51,430 nt of DNA, taken from positions 1-51,430 of the forward strand of contig JAFQHN010000010.1 of the NCBI GenBank assembly GCA_017397935.1, given 5' to 3'. The stretch's first letter is position 1. Each line of letters begins with the position of its first letter. Shown here in pieces: positions 25,223 to 33,612 of this stretch. Below the pieces are notes generated by a model, which saw nothing but the letters and a program-made list of their open reading frames with translations, did no database searches and was not told where the DNA came from. This stretch comes from Bacillota bacterium (GTDB lineage: Bacteria > Bacillota > Dehalobacteriia > UBA4068 > UBA4997). A program made the translations under genes and the position numbers.

Positions 25223-25239
25223 TTGGGGGTGTCCCCCAA
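25223..25239 (+). other. Perfect short hairpin in the bofA leader
   Basis: TTGGGGG-TGT-CCCCCAA, a seven-pair stem with a three-base loop and no T-run, 36 bases before the bofA start. The rest of the 25046-25275 gap shows no gene; I could not identify a sporulation-sigma promoter with confidence. Confidence 0.5.
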
Positions 25240-25275
25240 ATATGCGGTGGATTTATGGCAAAGGGAGTGATGAAT

Positions 25276-25536
25276 ATGCCGGTTTATGTGGTTTATGCAG
25301 GGGCGGCGGTGGCCGTGTATGTGCTGTTCAGCCTGCTGATTGGCCGGGATTTGGGCCAAAGCCTGGGGGCGGCATCGGGTAATTTGCTGCTGGGTTACGG
25401 CTCAATGGCGCTGGTAAACGCGCTGACACCCAATTTTGGCTTTGCTGTGCCGGTTAATGCGGTGACGCTGCTGGCCGGCGGTTGGCTGGGTTTGCCGGGC
25501 ACGGTGCTGGCGGCGGCTTTGCAGCTGGTGGCATAA
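25276..25536 (+). CDS. bofA: BofA-like pro-sigma-K processing inhibitor
   Basis: 86 residues, two hydrophobic segments (about 2-22 and 32-55) and a C-terminal VNAVTLLAGGWLGLPGTVLAAALQL typical of the BofA family. In Bacillus BofA sits in the mother-cell membrane around the forespore and holds the SpoIVFB protease inactive. The ATG at 25276 has GGAG eight bases upstream; ATGs at 25255 and 25270 are alternatives. The recR-bofA neighbourhood is the usual Bacillota order and points to a sporulating lineage. Confidence 0.85.
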   Translation: MPVYVVYAGAAVAVYVLFSLLIGRDLGQSLGAASGNLLLGYGSMALVNALTPNFGFAVPVNAVTLLAGGWLGLPGTVLAAALQLVA

Positions 25537-25678
25537 AGGGGCGGCCCGCTGTATGGGCTGCCGTGCGGACAAGCTGCCGCAATTTAATTATTGTAAGATG
25601 AATTAAGGAAATAAAATTGTTTGGTTTTAATTTGTTTGTGTTTAATTTTTGAGTAAAGAAAGGGATTGGTTTTTGGTT

Positions 25679-28600
25679 ATGGCAAAAGAAAAGCTTCAAG
25701 CAACTATGGACGGTAATCAGGCGGCTGCTTATGTGGCTTATGCGTTTACCGATGTTGCAACTATCTATCCGATTACGCCTTCATCTACCATGGCAGAATA
25801 TGTGGATGAGTGGCAGGCAGCAGGGCGTAAAAACATCTTTGGGCAAACCGTTTCGATTACCGAAATGCAATCGGAGGGCGGTGCGGCAGGTGCGTTCCAC
25901 GGCGTTTTGGCTACGGGTGCATTGGCCTCCACTTTTACGGCCTCTCAGGGTTTGCTGTTGATGATTCCCAATATGTACCGTGTTGCCGGTGAGTTTTTGC
26001 CCGGTGTCATGCACGTTTCGGCCCGTGCGCTGGCCGGTAATGCGCTGTCCATTTTTGGTGACCATAGCGACGTTATGGCCTGCACCCAGACGGGTTTTGC
26101 CATGATTTGCTCGGCCAATGTGCAGGAGGCCATGGATTTGGCGGCGGTGGCACATTTGGCGGCCATTAAGGGCAGTATGCCGTTTATGCACTTCTTTGAC
26201 GGCTTCCGCACCTCTCATGAACAGCAGAAAATCGAGCTGTGGGATTACGAACAGCTGGCCGGTATGGTGGATTATGACGCGCTGGCCAAATTCCGTAACC
26301 GCGCGCTGAATCCGGAACATCCCACCATTAAGGGCACGGCGCAGAATCCCGACATTGTTTTCCAATCCAGAGAAGCCGGCAATTATAAGCACCAGGCGCT
26401 GCCGGCTATCGTGGCTGACTATATGCAGCAGGTAAGCGAGGCTACCGGCCGTACATATCATCCCTTTGATTATTACGGTGACCCCGAGGCGACCGATGTG
26501 GTGGTGGCCATGGGTTCTATCAGCGAGGTTGCTTATCAGGCAGTGGATTATCTGCGCGCGCAGGGTAAGAAGGTTGGCTTCTTGCAGGTGCATATGTACC
26601 GCCCGTTTGCGCCGGAATATATGTTTGCCGTGCTGCCCGAAACTGTTAAGCGCATGGCCGTGTTGGACAGAGTAAAAATCAGCGGCGGCGTGGGCAACCC
26701 TCTGTATCAGGATATGCGTACTGCCTTCTATGACAGCGGCCGTGAGGTGCAGATTATCGGCGGCCGTTACGGTTTGGCCTCCAAGGATACTGTACCGGCT
26801 GATATTGTGGCGGTTTATAACAATCTGGCGGCGGAAAACCCCAAGAATGATTTTACTGTGGCCATCAATGATGATGTTTACCATACTTCTCTGGAACCTG
26901 AGGCCGGTATGCCCGATATGCTGCCCGAAGGGACTATCCAATGCAAGTTCTGGGGCTTGGGTTCTGACGGCACGGTGGGCGCCAACAAGCAGGCCGTGGC
27001 CATCATCAATGATGAAACTGATTTGAACGCGCAGGCTTATTTCGCCTATGACAGTAAAAAATCCGGCGGCGTAACCATTTCTCATCTGCGCTTTGGGCAG
27101 GAGAAAATCAAGGCGCCGTACCTTATCCGTCAGGCAGATTTCGTTTCCTGCTCCAATGCGGCGTATATTCACACCTATGATTTGTTGGAGGGATTAAGAC
27201 CGGGCGGTACCTTCCTGCTTAACTGCAAGTGGACTGATGATGAGCTGAATGAGCAGCTGCCTGCCGCTATGAAGCGCTATCTGGCGGCCAATAACATTAA
27301 ATTTTATACGCTGAATGCGTTGGGTTTGGCGCAGGAAATCGGCCTGGGCAAGCGTACCAATATGATCATGCAGAGCGCCTTCTTCAAGCTGGCCAATATT
27401 ATTCCGCTGGAAACTGCCGTGCAGGCGCTGAATGCAAGCATTGAGCACGCTTATGGCCGCAAGGGCCAGGATGTGGTGGATAAGAATAAACTGGCTGTTA
27501 CCGCCGGTCTGGACGGTCTGCATCAGGTGGAAATTCCTGCGGCCTGGCTGACCGCCGAGGATGCTGCCTGTGCTGCCTGTGAGGTTGATGAGCGCCCCGA
27601 ATATGCCAAAAAACTGCTGGACCCCATCAATGCCCAGCAGGGTGATAAATTGCCCGTAAGCGCCTTTTTGGATGCTGCCGACGGTACCTTCCAACCCGGC
27701 TCGGCCAAGTACGAAAAGCGCGGTGTGGCGCCCTTTGTGCCGGTTTGGAAGCCGGAAAATTGTATTCAATGCAACCGCTGCTCGATGGTCTGCCCGCACG
27801 CTGCTATTCGCCCGATTCTGCTGAATGAGGACGAAAAAGCCGCTGCTCCGGCCGATTTTGTCACCAAAAAGGCTATCGGCAAGGGGTTGGAGAATATGGA
27901 AGTACGCTTGCAGGTAAGCCCGCTGGATTGTCAGGGCTGCGGCCTGTGCGTGGAGGTTTGCCCCGCCCGACAGAAGGCGCTGGAAATGGTGGATCTGGAC
28001 GCCAACAGCCCCGATGTGGCCAACTGGGATTATGCCATGACCGTATCCTCCAAGGACGACATGATCAAACCTGATAACGTTAAGAATGCCCAGTTCCGCC
28101 AGCCTTATCTGGAATTCTCCGGTGCGTGTGCCGGCTGCGGCGAGACTCCTTATGCCAAGCTGGTTACCCAGCTCTTTGGTGAGCGCATGATCGTGGCCAA
28201 TGCCACCGGCTGCTCGTCCATCTGGGGTGCGTCGGTGCCTTCGATGCCCTACACCACCAATCAGAAGGGCCAGGGCCCTGCCTGGGGCAACAGCCTGTTT
28301 GAGGATAACGCTGAGTACGGCCTGGGTATCGCGCTGGCCGTTAAACAGCAGCGTGAGCATTTGATTAAGAATATTGAAGCGGTTGTGGCCGGGAATAAAG
28401 ATGCTGAGCTGACGGCGGCTCTGCAAAACTGGCTGGCTGTTAAAGATGAGCCTGAGGCCTGCAAGGCTGCCACTGAGGCTTTGCTGCCCCTGCTGGAAAA
28501 CAGCGATGACGAGGCTGTGCAGGCAATTTATCAGCAGAGAGACCAGTTGGGCAAGAAATCTATCTGGATTTTCGGCGGCGACGGTTGGGCTTATGACATC

Positions 28601-29209
28601 GGTTACGGCGGCTTGGATCATGTTCTGGCCAGCGGCGAGAATGTGAATGTGCTGGTATTTGACACCGAGGTTTACTCCAACACCGGCGGCCAGAGCAGCA
28701 AATCTACCCCCACCGCCGCCATCGCCAAGTTCTCGGTGGCCGGTAAAAAGACCAAGAAGAAGGACTTGGGCATGATGGCCATGAGCTACGGTTATGTTTA
28801 TGTGGCCCAGATTGCCATGGGTGCGGATATGAACCAGACCTTGAAGGCTCTGCGTGAGGCTGAGGCTTATGACGGCCCCTCGCTGGTGATTGCGTACAGC
28901 ACCTGTATCAACCACGGCATTAAGGCCGGTATGAACAAGGGTATGGAGGAGCAGGCCAAGGCCGTACAGTCCGGTTATTGGCATCTGTACCGTTATAATC
29001 CGGCGTTGGTCGGCAGCGGCCAGAAGCCGTTTGTGTTGGACAGCAAAGAGCCCACCGGCAACCTGCGTGATTTCCTGTTGGGCGAGGTGCGCTATGACAG
29101 CTTGTTCAAGATTGCACCCGATAAGGCCGAGGAGCTTTTCGCCAAGACCACGGCCGATGCCAAGGAGCGTTATGAGGGTTACCGCCGCCTGGCCGAGCAG
29201 GAACGCTGA
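25679..29209 (+). CDS. nifJ: Pyruvate:ferredoxin (flavodoxin) oxidoreductase
   Basis: 1176 residues, single-chain PFOR of normal length. Decarboxylates pyruvate to acetyl-CoA and CO2 and passes electrons to ferredoxin; oxygen-sensitive and central to fermentative anaerobes. Domain order: pyruvate-binding N-terminus (DGNQAAAYVAYAFTD, YPITPSSTM), transketolase-C-like domain, gamma-type domain, two 4Fe-4S motifs (CIQCNRCSMVCPH near residue 700 and CQGCGLCVEVCP near 756), and a TPP domain with CAGCGETPY and GDGWAYDIGYGG. The ATG at 25679 is assumed; a TTG at 25673 would be better spaced from AAAGGG. A weak promoter (CGGACA, 17 bases, TATTGT) may lie after bofA. Confidence 0.96.
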   Translation: MAKEKLQATMDGNQAAAYVAYAFTDVATIYPITPSSTMAEYVDEWQAAGRKNIFGQTVSITEMQSEGGAAGAFHGVLATGALASTFTASQGLLLMIPNMYRVAGEFLPGVMHVSARALAGNALSIFGDHSDVMACTQTGFAMICSANVQEAMDLAAVAHLAAIKGSMPFMHFFDGFRTSHEQQKIELWDYEQLAGMVDYDALAKFRNRALNPEHPTIKGTAQNPDIVFQSREAGNYKHQALPAIVADYMQQVSEATGRTYHPFDYYGDPEATDVVVAMGSISEVAYQAVDYLRAQGKKVGFLQVHMYRPFAPEYMFAVLPETVKRMAVLDRVKISGGVGNPLYQDMRTAFYDSGREVQIIGGRYGLASKDTVPADIVAVYNNLAAENPKNDFTVAINDDVYHTSLEPEAGMPDMLPEGTIQCKFWGLGSDGTVGANKQAVAIINDETDLNAQAYFAYDSKKSGGVTISHLRFGQEKIKAPYLIRQADFVSCSNAAYIHTYDLLEGLRPGGTFLLNCKWTDDELNEQLPAAMKRYLAANNIKFYTLNALGLAQEIGLGKRTNMIMQSAFFKLANIIPLETAVQALNASIEHAYGRKGQDVVDKNKLAVTAGLDGLHQVEIPAAWLTAEDAACAACEVDERPEYAKKLLDPINAQQGDKLPVSAFLDAADGTFQPGSAKYEKRGVAPFVPVWKPENCIQCNRCSMVCPHAAIRPILLNEDEKAAAPADFVTKKAIGKGLENMEVRLQVSPLDCQGCGLCVEVCPARQKALEMVDLDANSPDVANWDYAMTVSSKDDMIKPDNVKNAQFRQPYLEFSGACAGCGETPYAKLVTQLFGERMIVANATGCSSIWGASVPSMPYTTNQKGQGPAWGNSLFEDNAEYGLGIALAVKQQREHLIKNIEAVVAGNKDAELTAALQNWLAVKDEPEACKAATEALLPLLENSDDEAVQAIYQQRDQLGKKSIWIFGGDGWAYDIGYGGLDHVLASGENVNVLVFDTEVYSNTGGQSSKSTPTAAIAKFSVAGKKTKKKDLGMMAMSYGYVYVAQIAMGADMNQTLKALREAEAYDGPSLVIAYSTCINHGIKAGMNKGMEEQAKAVQSGYWHLYRYNPALVGSGQKPFVLDSKEPTGNLRDFLLGEVRYDSLFKIAPDKAEELFAKTTADAKERYEGYRRLAEQER

Positions 29210-29249
29210 TTTAGGCTGTTTAAGCTTATCTAAACTAAATGTATAAATA

Positions 29250-29290
29250 AAAATACACCGTTTGAGATTTCATCAAGCGGTGTATTTTTT
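29250..29290. terminator. Bidirectional terminator
   Basis: A 15-pair stem (29251-29265 with 29273-29287, one G-U) centred on ATACACCG/CGGTGTAT, with T6 on the plus side and an A-run on the other. It separates the convergent PFOR and surface-protein genes. Confidence 0.9.
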
Positions 29291-29319
29291 GTGTTAAATT
29301 AAATTTGAATATTCGGTTT

Positions 29320-31482
29320 TTAATATTCAGACCAGAATTCTTCGGGAATAGACACCAACAGTATGGGAGAATCCGAGCCGTCAGGTGTAATATAAGTGAT
29401 TTCGGCAGTTTCGCCCGCTTCAATCACACCGAGAACGGCGCTTTCCCGCTGGGTTTTAATCTGGCCGCTGGCGCTGACCAGACACAGCTCGCCGTTCCAC
29501 AGCACGGCACCGCGGTAAATCGAGCCACGGGGGTTCAGCAGCACACCGGTGCGGGTTTCGGCGGTCAGCGTAAATTTCTGCACCAGACCGTAATTGCCCT
29601 TGTTGCAGGTGGTAGTGTCGCTAAGCACATCGCGGCCCGTCAGCAGGTAATTGTCAATATTATCAACGAAGGAGTCCGGGTAGCCGATCATCACCTTTTG
29701 CGGCTTATCGCCCAGCGTCAGGCCGATATTATACGCTGCCTGCCGATAAGTGCCGCGGGTCTGCGGCTCTACCGCTGCATGGGTGGGGAGTGCGGTGTAG
29801 GTGTTAAAGTCTGCCCCGTCGCTCATCGCAGCCACCGCCAGCGTCAAATTGCCGTCGGTCTGCAAATCAATCAGCGCCGATTGCAGCGCACCCGGTTTAA
29901 CTGCCAGATTTTGGCTGGGGTTCAGCAGCATTTTTTCACCCGGCTGCAATGTGTAAACCGTCCCGGCAGCGGTGGATGACAAATAGCTTTGGTTTTCGAT
30001 ATAACCAACCTGCATGGGGTCACCGGAGGGGCCGGCAAAGCCCTGCTTGCCGACGGTAAAGCTGATGGGCGTGCCGGTTTCATTATGGGCAATCACCAGA
30101 AATTTCAGCGGCTGGGCGCTGTTGTTAAGGTGGTGATAATGCAGGCTGATTTGGCCGTTGGCAGTATCCTTATACAGCAGGCCGGGGGCGTTTACCTTCT
30201 CGGGGCTGTTGCTGTCGATGAGAGTGACGCTGCCCAGTGTAAATTGGTCGGTTTGGGCCTCTGCCAGCTGAGAGAAATTTTCATTGGCCATGTTCAGGTA
30301 CAGCTCACCGCGGTTCAGGTGATTAAAACGGTACTCGGCTTCGGTGGCCAGCACCTTGTCGCTTACCTCAAAAACCAGCTCGGTGGTTTCGCTCCATTGG
30401 CCAAAGGCATCTTGCAGACGCAGGCTCACGGTATACTCACCCGGTGCAAAAAAGGCCGCAGGGCAGCCGGTTTTGGTCTGCAAATTGCCCTTTTCATCCT
30501 CCCAGGAGTAAGTGTAGGCGGTGGTAGTAATTTCCTCCCAGTCCTCATTGGCAAATTCATGGCTGATGTTCAGCGTCTGGCCGATGTCCACCCGGGTTTC
30601 AGGCGCGTCAAGCTCGGTGATCTGCGGCGGCAAATTCTCGGCCAGATAATATTCGGTTGTTATCTGCTCACTCCACAGACCGTAGGCGTTTTTTACGCGG
30701 TAGTTAACGGTGTAATCGCCGCCCTGCCGTTGATAAAACAGCCAGTACAGGCTGGGGCCGGTTTTGCTCACACCCTCGGCATCAATAACCTGCCATTCAC
30801 GCTCGGTCAGCTCATAGCCCGCGGGGTCAAAGCTTTGGTCGATAAACTCAATCTTCTGGCCTGCGGTGGCCGGCAGATAAGTGATTTGGGCCACAGGCGG
30901 CTCAACCGTCAAAATCTCCGGCAGGGTGATGGTGATACTTTTGTCGGCGGCAAAATACTGAACCTCGCAGTTCATCAGCTCGGTAAGCAGGCGAAGCGGC
31001 ACCAGAGTGCGGTTATCCACCACCATTGGCTTAACGCTCATCTTGTATGGCTGGCCGTCGGCGTAAAATTTGCCGTTGGTTAAATCCACGGTGATGGTAT
31101 AGTTGGGTTTTTTCACCCGTACCAGATTGGTTTCGTTATCCCAAGCCACCTCAGCGTCCAAAATATCCTGAGCAATAAAGCGCAGCGGCAGCATGGTAGT
31201 GCCGTTTACGGCAAAGGGCGCCACATCGGTGGTGATCTCGGTGCCGTGGAAGATGGCCGAGTGGCTGTCCAGAGTCAGCTTAACGGTGTTGTCAATAATC
31301 AGCGGCTCGCTGGGATATTTTTCTTCTTCCGTAAATTCCTCCGTCGATTCCTCTGTCAATTCCTCCGTCAGTTCTGTACCGGTTTCATCGGTAACATCGG
31401 TCGCCTGTGCATAGGCAGGCAGCAGGCACAGCAGCAGCGCTAAAAGGCAGACTACCAAATTTTTTACTGCAAGTTTTTTCAT
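29320..31482 (-). CDS. Secreted protein with copper-amine-oxidase-N and PKD-like domains
   Basis: 720 residues. Signal peptide MKKLAVKNLVVCLLALLLCL then AYAQA; a Thr/Glu-rich linker (TEELTEESTEEFTEEE); two copper amine oxidase N-terminal-type repeats with MLPLRFIA and LVPLRLL (about 60-190), which despite the name are surface-protein modules without oxidase activity; two PKD-like beta domains ending NAYGLWSE and DAFGQWSE (about 195-380); then about 330 residues of beta-rich sequence I do not recognise. There is no SLH or LPXTG signal at the end. AAAGGA precedes the ATG at 31482; ORF extension to 31545 is unsupported. Probably extracellular or envelope-associated; function unknown. Confidence 0.82.
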   Translation of the reverse strand: MKKLAVKNLVVCLLALLLCLLPAYAQATDVTDETGTELTEELTEESTEEFTEEEKYPSEPLIIDNTVKLTLDSHSAIFHGTEITTDVAPFAVNGTTMLPLRFIAQDILDAEVAWDNETNLVRVKKPNYTITVDLTNGKFYADGQPYKMSVKPMVVDNRTLVPLRLLTELMNCEVQYFAADKSITITLPEILTVEPPVAQITYLPATAGQKIEFIDQSFDPAGYELTEREWQVIDAEGVSKTGPSLYWLFYQRQGGDYTVNYRVKNAYGLWSEQITTEYYLAENLPPQITELDAPETRVDIGQTLNISHEFANEDWEEITTTAYTYSWEDEKGNLQTKTGCPAAFFAPGEYTVSLRLQDAFGQWSETTELVFEVSDKVLATEAEYRFNHLNRGELYLNMANENFSQLAEAQTDQFTLGSVTLIDSNSPEKVNAPGLLYKDTANGQISLHYHHLNNSAQPLKFLVIAHNETGTPISFTVGKQGFAGPSGDPMQVGYIENQSYLSSTAAGTVYTLQPGEKMLLNPSQNLAVKPGALQSALIDLQTDGNLTLAVAAMSDGADFNTYTALPTHAAVEPQTRGTYRQAAYNIGLTLGDKPQKVMIGYPDSFVDNIDNYLLTGRDVLSDTTTCNKGNYGLVQKFTLTAETRTGVLLNPRGSIYRGAVLWNGELCLVSASGQIKTQRESAVLGVIEAGETAEITYITPDGSDSPILLVSIPEEFWSEY

Positions 31483-31572
31483 TTCGCGGATGTCCTTTCT
31501 CTTGCCGGTCAGCCACGGTTTAGTCTGGCCCGGCATACACAACAATACAACAACAAATTACAACTAACTTCT

Positions 31573-31617
31573 TTGCTTTTATGGCAAAATTTGCCGCACA
31601 TTTTGCCATAAAAGCAA
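31573..31617. promoter_or_regulatory. Perfect 18-base inverted repeat between divergent genes
   Basis: The left arm (31573-31590, core TTTTATGGCAAAAT) and right arm (31600-31617) are exact complements around a nine-base loop. A weak minus-strand promoter (TTGTAC 31651-31656, 17 bases, TAAAAT 31628-31633) would place the repeat at the very 5' end of the surface-protein transcript. There is no T-run. Between it and the surface gene lies an A/C-rich tract (31535-31565) with no gene. Confidence 0.6.
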
Positions 31618-31728
31618 CTATTGTATTATTTTAACATATTGAGGCAGGCGGTACAAGTGGCATATTTGCGCTGCGGCGGCGGTATATTTTAACATTAAGC
31701 GTAAGATGGGGAGGCGATGGGAGTGAAG

Positions 31729-32664
31729 ATGCGCAGATTTTGGCCATGGCTGCTGCTGGCGGCGGTGATAATTGGGGTGGGCAGCCGTATGGTGCTGATG
31801 AATGACGATGTGCCGACGATGGCCGAGGCTGATGTGGTGTGGATCAACCTGCGCCATACAGCGGAAGATACAGATACCGAAAATAATCCACAGCAAATTG
31901 ACATTGAGGAGGCCGTGGTGGGTTTTGTGGCGGCGGAAATGCCGATAACCTACCCCGATGCGGCTTTGCAGGCGCAGGCGGTGGCGGCGAGGAGCTTTGT
32001 TTATTGCCGCAACTTGGCCGCAGGAGAGGTCTGTGATGACAGCGCCCATTGTCTGGCTTATCTGGACGAGCAGGGGCGAAAAGAGCGCTGGGGCCGTAAT
32101 TTTGCGGAGTATGAGGCCAAGGTGCGGCAGGCGGTGGGCGATACCGGGGGGCAGGTGCTGGCTGTTGACGGGCAGCCGGTGGCGGCTTACTTCCACGCGG
32201 TGTGCGGCGGCATGACGGAGAATGCGGCGGATTGCTGGGGCGGCGAGGGCAGCTTTGAGGCTGCGCCCTGCTTTTGGGACGGCGGTGCGGCCAAGGCTTT
32301 AAGCAGCTGCTTTTGGCCGAAGGATAAGCTGGCGGCCAAACTGGGGGTGGATGAGGCCGATTTGGCGCTGTTGGTGGTCACATCGCACACGGGCAGCGGC
32401 AGGGTGGCACGGGTGGCCTGCAAAAATAAAAGCTGGACAGGTGCCGAAATACGCTCTCTGCTGGGCCTAAATTCCACCGCCTTTGCGTGGCTGGCCACGG
32501 CCGAGGGGTTTTGGTTTACGGTGCAGGGGTATGGCCACGGCGTGGGGCTTTGTCAGGCCGGGGCGGCCGGTATGGCAGAACAGGGGTATGATTATCAGCA
32601 GATTTTGGCGCATTATTATGCCGGGGCAGAGCTGCAAAATCTAAACCCCACGGCGGCACAATAA
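31729..32664 (+). CDS. spoIID: SpoIID/LytB-type peptidoglycan lytic protein
   Basis: 311 residues. SpoIID cleaves denuded glycan strands during forespore engulfment, with SpoIIP and the SpoIIQ/SpoIIIAH scaffold. One N-terminal TM helix (FWPWLLLAAVIIGVGSRMVL). The SpoIID domain shows IEEAVVGFVAAEMPITYPDAALQAQAVAARSFV (with the catalytic-type Glu in AAEMP), VCGGMTENAADCWG and the terminal GYGHGVGLCQAGAAGMAEQGYDYQQILAHYYAG. ATG 31729 was chosen because GGGAG lies five bases before it; ATG 31717 is only two bases from its SD. Seven or so cysteines in the outer domain is high. Confidence 0.9.
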   Translation: MRRFWPWLLLAAVIIGVGSRMVLMNDDVPTMAEADVVWINLRHTAEDTDTENNPQQIDIEEAVVGFVAAEMPITYPDAALQAQAVAARSFVYCRNLAAGEVCDDSAHCLAYLDEQGRKERWGRNFAEYEAKVRQAVGDTGGQVLAVDGQPVAAYFHAVCGGMTENAADCWGGEGSFEAAPCFWDGGAAKALSSCFWPKDKLAAKLGVDEADLALLVVTSHTGSGRVARVACKNKSWTGAEIRSLLGLNSTAFAWLATAEGFWFTVQGYGHGVGLCQAGAAGMAEQGYDYQQILAHYYAGAELQNLNPTAAQ

Positions 32665-32772
32665 GCGGGCGCCCGGTGTATAAACAGCACTCTTTTGGGC
32701 AAAAATGAGAGAGCAGAGATATTTTGGCTGCAAATTTTAACAGCTTATTTTTGGCTGGGAGGAGTGGTTGAT

Positions 32773-33612
32773 ATGCGAAATTGGTGGCATAGATTGATGA
32801 TGCGTCTTCGGCTGAAACGCGGCCTGTTTGACGGGCGTGCACAGGTGGCGGCAGGGCGCTGGCTGGCATTGGTGCTGCTGCTGGGCGGTGTGGGCGCGGT
32901 AGCGGTATGGGCCGGCGAGCCGAATGAGGGTGAGGGCGGCGTAAATAATCTGCTGCAAGCGGCGTGGCGGCAGACCGAAAATTGGCAGCCGACATTGGCC
33001 GATAACAACGCCGCGATACCCGATGATACGGCTGAAACTCCCACGGATGCTGAAATTTTGGCAGAAACAAAGCCCCCGGCAGCAGCCGCAGGGCAAAATA
33101 GCAATTCTGATAATAATAATGAGAAAAAAGTTGAGGATAAAACCGACGAGCCTGATGTTTATGACCATGCACCGGAGCCTTGGCTGGGTGATGAAGTGTT
33201 GCAGGCCGAGGCTGATTTGCTGCAAATGCAAATGCCGCTGGTGGGTGAGGAGCTGCGCGGCTTTGGTTACGGTTTTGATGCCACTTTTGGTGATTACCGC
33301 TTCCATCCCGGGGTGGATATTGCCGGCGCTGAGGGGGCAGCGGTGGTGGCGGCTTTCTCCGGTGAGGTGGCAGAACTGGGGCAGGACAAATTGCAGGGAC
33401 AGTTTGTGGTACTGCGCCGCGGGGATAAATTGTCCGCCCGCTATTACGGCTTGCAGCCGCAGAATTTGATGGTGGGGCAGCAGATTGATGCCGGTGAGCC
33501 GTTGGGCAAAATTACTGCGGCCCCCGTTTTTGAGGACGCCCTGCCGCCCCATCTGCATTTTGAGATTTGGCTGGACGGACAAGCTGTTGACCCGGCGGAA
33601 TATGCTCTATAA
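32773..33612 (+). CDS. spoIIQ: SpoIIQ-like M23 metallopeptidase
   Basis: 279 residues. N-terminal cytoplasmic Arg-rich stretch, one TM helix (WLALVLLLGGVGAVAVWAG), an acidic/Asn-rich linker (about 80-125), then an M23 (LytM) domain. The zinc ligands HPGVD (His and Asp) and HLHFEIW (HxH) are all intact, as in clostridial SpoIIQ, whereas Bacillus subtilis SpoIIQ has lost one. It probably forms the forespore half of the SpoIIQ-SpoIIIAH channel and may act as an endopeptidase. It follows spoIID, the common clostridial pair; spoIIID, which often comes next, is absent. Its stop overlaps the convergent flavoprotein stop by six bases. Confidence 0.85.
   Translation: MRNWWHRLMMRLRLKRGLFDGRAQVAAGRWLALVLLLGGVGAVAVWAGEPNEGEGGVNNLLQAAWRQTENWQPTLADNNAAIPDDTAETPTDAEILAETKPPAAAAGQNSNSDNNNEKKVEDKTDEPDVYDHAPEPWLGDEVLQAEADLLQMQMPLVGEELRGFGYGFDATFGDYRFHPGVDIAGAEGAAVVAAFSGEVAELGQDKLQGQFVVLRRGDKLSARYYGLQPQNLMVGQQIDAGEPLGKITAAPVFEDALPPHLHFEIWLDGQAVDPAEYAL

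Noticed and set aside
25537-25678. Hairpin GGCGGCCC/GGGCTGCC after bofA as a terminator
   Set aside because: It has no T-run on either side, so I do not call it.
25781-28984. Two very long minus-strand open frames (463 and 596 codons) opposite the PFOR gene
   Set aside because: They are antisense shadows of a clear 1176-residue PFOR, show no family features and have no SD.
31660-31728. Sigma-E-type promoter before spoIID
   Set aside because: ATATT-like and TATATT-like pieces exist but matches to the -10 consensus are too few to claim.
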